From assembly GCA_009602725.1 (NCBI GenBank), contig WELB01000045.1:39909-50023 (forward strand): 10,115 nucleotides of DNA. The letters are read 5' to 3'. The notes below the pieces were generated by a model. The model did not search any database and was not told the origin of the DNA. It saw nothing but the letters and a program-made list of their open reading frames with translations. This document shows positions 1 to 10,115 of the stretch, one piece after another; the stretch's first letter is position 1; every line of letters begins with the position of its first letter. This DNA is from Spirogloea muscicola (lineage: Eukaryota; Streptophyta; Zygnematophyceae; Spirogloeales; Spirogloeaceae). The translations under genes were made by a program, and so were the position numbers.

Positions 1-36
1 GGCGCCACTGAGCCGGCGTGCGTGCTGGACGCTGCT

Positions 37-50
37 GCGTCATGTGACGC
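37..50. promoter_or_regulatory. Inverted TGACG half-sites around a CATGTG E-box
   Basis: Two GCGTCA/TGACGC arms form a perfect 6-bp inverted repeat separated by TG. Each arm contains TGACG, the half-site core recognised by plant TGA-type bZIP factors, and the centre reads CATGTG, an E-box (CANNTG). The half-sites point away from each other, unlike the palindromic TGACGTCA, so binding by a standard bZIP dimer is an inference only. Confidence 0.3.
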
Positions 51-129
51 TGCCTCGATGCCCCGCACGGCTGCCGGCGCTGCGGCCGGGCGCGCCCGCG
101 CGGCGGCGAAGTCGCGCTCGCCGCGCTGA
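42..129 (+). other. Two small upstream ORFs (ATGTGA at 42-47; 58-129)
   Basis: ATG at 42 is followed directly by TGA, a minimal start-stop ORF. ATG at 58 opens a 23-codon Ala/Arg-rich ORF ending at TGA 127-129, in the same frame as the SIN3 start but separated by that stop. If the transcript starts upstream of 42, both would be met by scanning ribosomes before ATG 232 and could lower SIN3 translation. They matter only if transcribed. The peptide resembles nothing I recognise and probably reflects GC-rich composition. Confidence 0.25.
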
Positions 130-143
130 GCGGCTGAGCAGCG

Positions 144-171
144 AGGTCTCCTCCCGCGAGGGAGGAGACCT
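144..171 (+). other. Perfect 11-12 bp hairpin with GCGA tetraloop in the SIN3 leader
   Basis: The arms 145-155 and 160-170 are exact reverse complements (11 bp) and enclose GCGA (156-159), a GNRA tetraloop sequence. A144 and T171 add a twelfth pair. The stem ends 61 nt before the SIN3 ATG and runs straight into TTTT (171-174). In RNA this would be a stable stem-loop able to hinder ribosome scanning or bind protein. As DNA it is simply a perfect inverted repeat. Whether it lies within the transcript is unknown. Confidence 0.6.
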
Positions 172-179
172 TTTGGCGC
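172..179 (+). promoter_or_regulatory. Candidate E2F/DP site (TTTGGCGC)
   Basis: TTTGGCGC matches the E2F consensus TTTSSCGC conserved in plants and animals. It lies 53 bp before the SIN3 ATG, immediately after the hairpin. E2F control would fit a chromatin regulator used in cycling cells, but an 8-bp degenerate motif is expected about once or twice by chance in a window of this length and composition. Confidence 0.3.
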
Positions 180-231
180 CGCCAGCGCCGTCTCAGCCGC
201 AGCAGCGGCGGCGGCAGTCTGCGCCGCCGAG

Positions 232-9059
<8,828 letters not shown>

Positions 9060-9743
9060 CACTGCTTGGCCTTCTCTGCCACGCCGCTGGGGGGCGGCGC
9101 TCAGACCATGCTCCAGACCCCACATGTCCCCTTTGGCCACAACTCCACCTGTGCTGCTCTCCGAGCAGGTTGAGATTTTGAGCAAGGGGCTCTTGCTGTG
9201 GTTAAGTAACAGAGATAGCTACCGTCTTTGTGAATGGCTGCACGCGGTGTATATATTACGCAATGGCGGGGCTTTCAAGGACACCTGCTGGCCTGCCTGC
9301 TGGCGGTCTGACACCACAGCAGAGCTCCTCCATTGCCTTGTTCTCCGCATGGGTCAATTTGAGCTTCTACGCTCGGGACGAAGTCGGCTTCGCTGCTTCA
9401 GACGATGACGATGAGCATTCCACTATCTTCCACTCGATTAGAAGCCTCTTTGAGGCACTTGCTGGCCTAAAAAGCCCTTGGTGCAGGGCAACAGAGGCCC
9501 AAGAGGGCCTGTCTTGAGGTCCAATTCAGGCAGCCTTGCTCCTCTTCACTGACTCCCGGCGCCAAAGCAACCATGGCATGGGCCACGTTCATGAGGAGCC
9601 AGGTGTGTTGGTCCATGCTGGGTGACTCGACTGGTATCACCGACTCAGATGAAGCCAACAGCTCCCGAGCTTAGACAACGGCCTTGATCATGACGCACAG
9701 CAGCAGTCGTCACTAACCCCCACTTGCAAGCCTTCCCGGCTTA
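9060..9743 (+). other. 3' flank / probable 3' UTR, no gene recognised
   Basis: The SIN3 3' UTR should begin here. I find neither AATAAA nor the chlorophyte signal TGTAA in the stretch. Open frames on the + strand (about 9230-9517) and on the - strand (9658-9467) exist but match no family I know and lack clear start contexts. Two short perfect hairpins lie at 9444-9456 (GCCTC-TTT-GAGGC) and 9495-9510 (AGGCCC-AAGA-GGGCCT), and a GCGCCAAA E2F-type motif at 9559-9566. Confidence 0.5.
9559..9566 (-). promoter_or_regulatory. Second E2F-type motif, reverse orientation
   Basis: GCGCCAAA is the reverse complement of TTTGGCGC. With its flanking G it shares the 9-mer TTTGGCGCC with the leader site at 172-180. 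It lies 3' of SIN3 and could serve a neighbouring gene, or be chance. Confidence 0.2.
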
Positions 9744-9780
9744 AGGGTTTTGGGTTTTAGGATATAGGGTTAGGGATAGG
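9744..9780 (+). repeat. Degenerate telomere-like G-rich stretch
   Basis: Four GGG runs (9745, 9752, 9767, 9773) alternate with TTTT, TTTTAGGATATA and TTA, giving copies close to TTTTAGGG, TTTAGGG and TTAGGG. The G-rich strand points to the right-hand end of the window. It may be an interstitial telomeric remnant, a telo-box-type promoter element (reverse strand CCTAAAACCC), or chance. Confidence 0.4.

Positions 9781-10115
<335 letters not shown>

Larger units (their letters stand above)
1..231 (+). promoter_or_regulatory. GC-rich 5' flank and probable leader of the SIN3 gene
   Basis: This stretch precedes ATG 232, is strongly GC-rich and shows no TATA box. It holds an inverted TGACG pair (37-50), a start-stop ATGTGA (42-47), a 23-codon upstream ORF (58-129), a perfect hairpin (145-170) and an E2F-like site (172-179). 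The transcription start cannot be placed from sequence, so which elements act in DNA and which in RNA is unknown. The window begins here, so distal promoter sequence is missing. Confidence 0.55.

Noticed and set aside
145-170. Inverted GGTCTC/GAGACC ends of the leader hairpin as a cloning scar
   Set aside because: The whole 11-bp stem is symmetric, not just the restriction sites, and the flanks are continuous genomic-style sequence, so a construct origin is not supported.
9230-9517. Open frame of 95 codons on the + strand after the SIN3 stop
   Set aside because: It is not a continuation of SIN3, has no recognisable domain, and the last SIN3 exon already ends with a family-like C-terminus. 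Probably 3' UTR.
9467-9658. Open frame of about 60 codons on the - strand downstream of SIN3
   Set aside because: It matches no family I know, has no convincing start, splice sites or codon signature, and is within the length expected by chance at this GC content.

Overview
This window is eukaryotic nuclear DNA carrying one large, intron-rich gene on the + strand. The gene encodes a plant-type SIN3 transcriptional co-repressor scaffold (SIN3-like, SNL, in plant naming). Read through 20 GT-AG introns, it gives a continuous model from ATG 232 to TGA 9057-9059: 21 coding exons, 4944 nt, 1647 residues. The model has three paired amphipathic helix domains (PAH1-3), the histone-deacetylase interaction domain (HID), acidic linkers and the conserved C-terminal SIN3 domain. 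All exon phases agree.

The organism is most likely a green plant or alga. PAH1 and the HID match the Viridiplantae pattern ([39 protein letters not shown]). PAH2 lacks the insert of the animal PAH2, and the protein starts MKR like plant SIN3 proteins. The compact introns (mostly 90-380 nt) and the Ala/Gly/Pro-rich linkers suggest an alga or early-diverging plant rather than a flowering plant, but I cannot name the species. GC content falls along the gene: two 60-nt samples counted by hand give about 77% GC at 241-300 and 53% at 7441-7500.

Layout: 1-231 is a GC-rich promoter/leader with a perfect GNRA-capped hairpin, an abutting E2F-like site, an inverted TGACG pair and two small upstream ORFs. 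232-1450 encodes the N-terminus, PAH1 and PAH2. 1607-2024 is a charged, Ala/Gly-rich linker. 2384-2725 encodes PAH3. 2859-3986 encodes an RE/RD-rich stretch and the HID. 4174-4990 is the conserved post-HID region. 4990-6204 is a long acidic/Ala-rich linker. 6549-8526 is the conserved C-terminal domain and 8700-9059 a low-complexity tail. After the stop come about 680 nt of unassigned 3' flank, a telomere-like G-rich stretch (9744-9780), a GC-rich block with a possible start of another gene (ATG 9900) and a pure run of 124 A to the end of the window.

I see no new multi-gene system. The features most worth checking are the structured leader, a G-quadruplex-type tract in intron 10, three nested phase-0 donors in the acidic linker with an implausibly short 40-nt intron, paired intronic hairpins, and the odd right-hand end.
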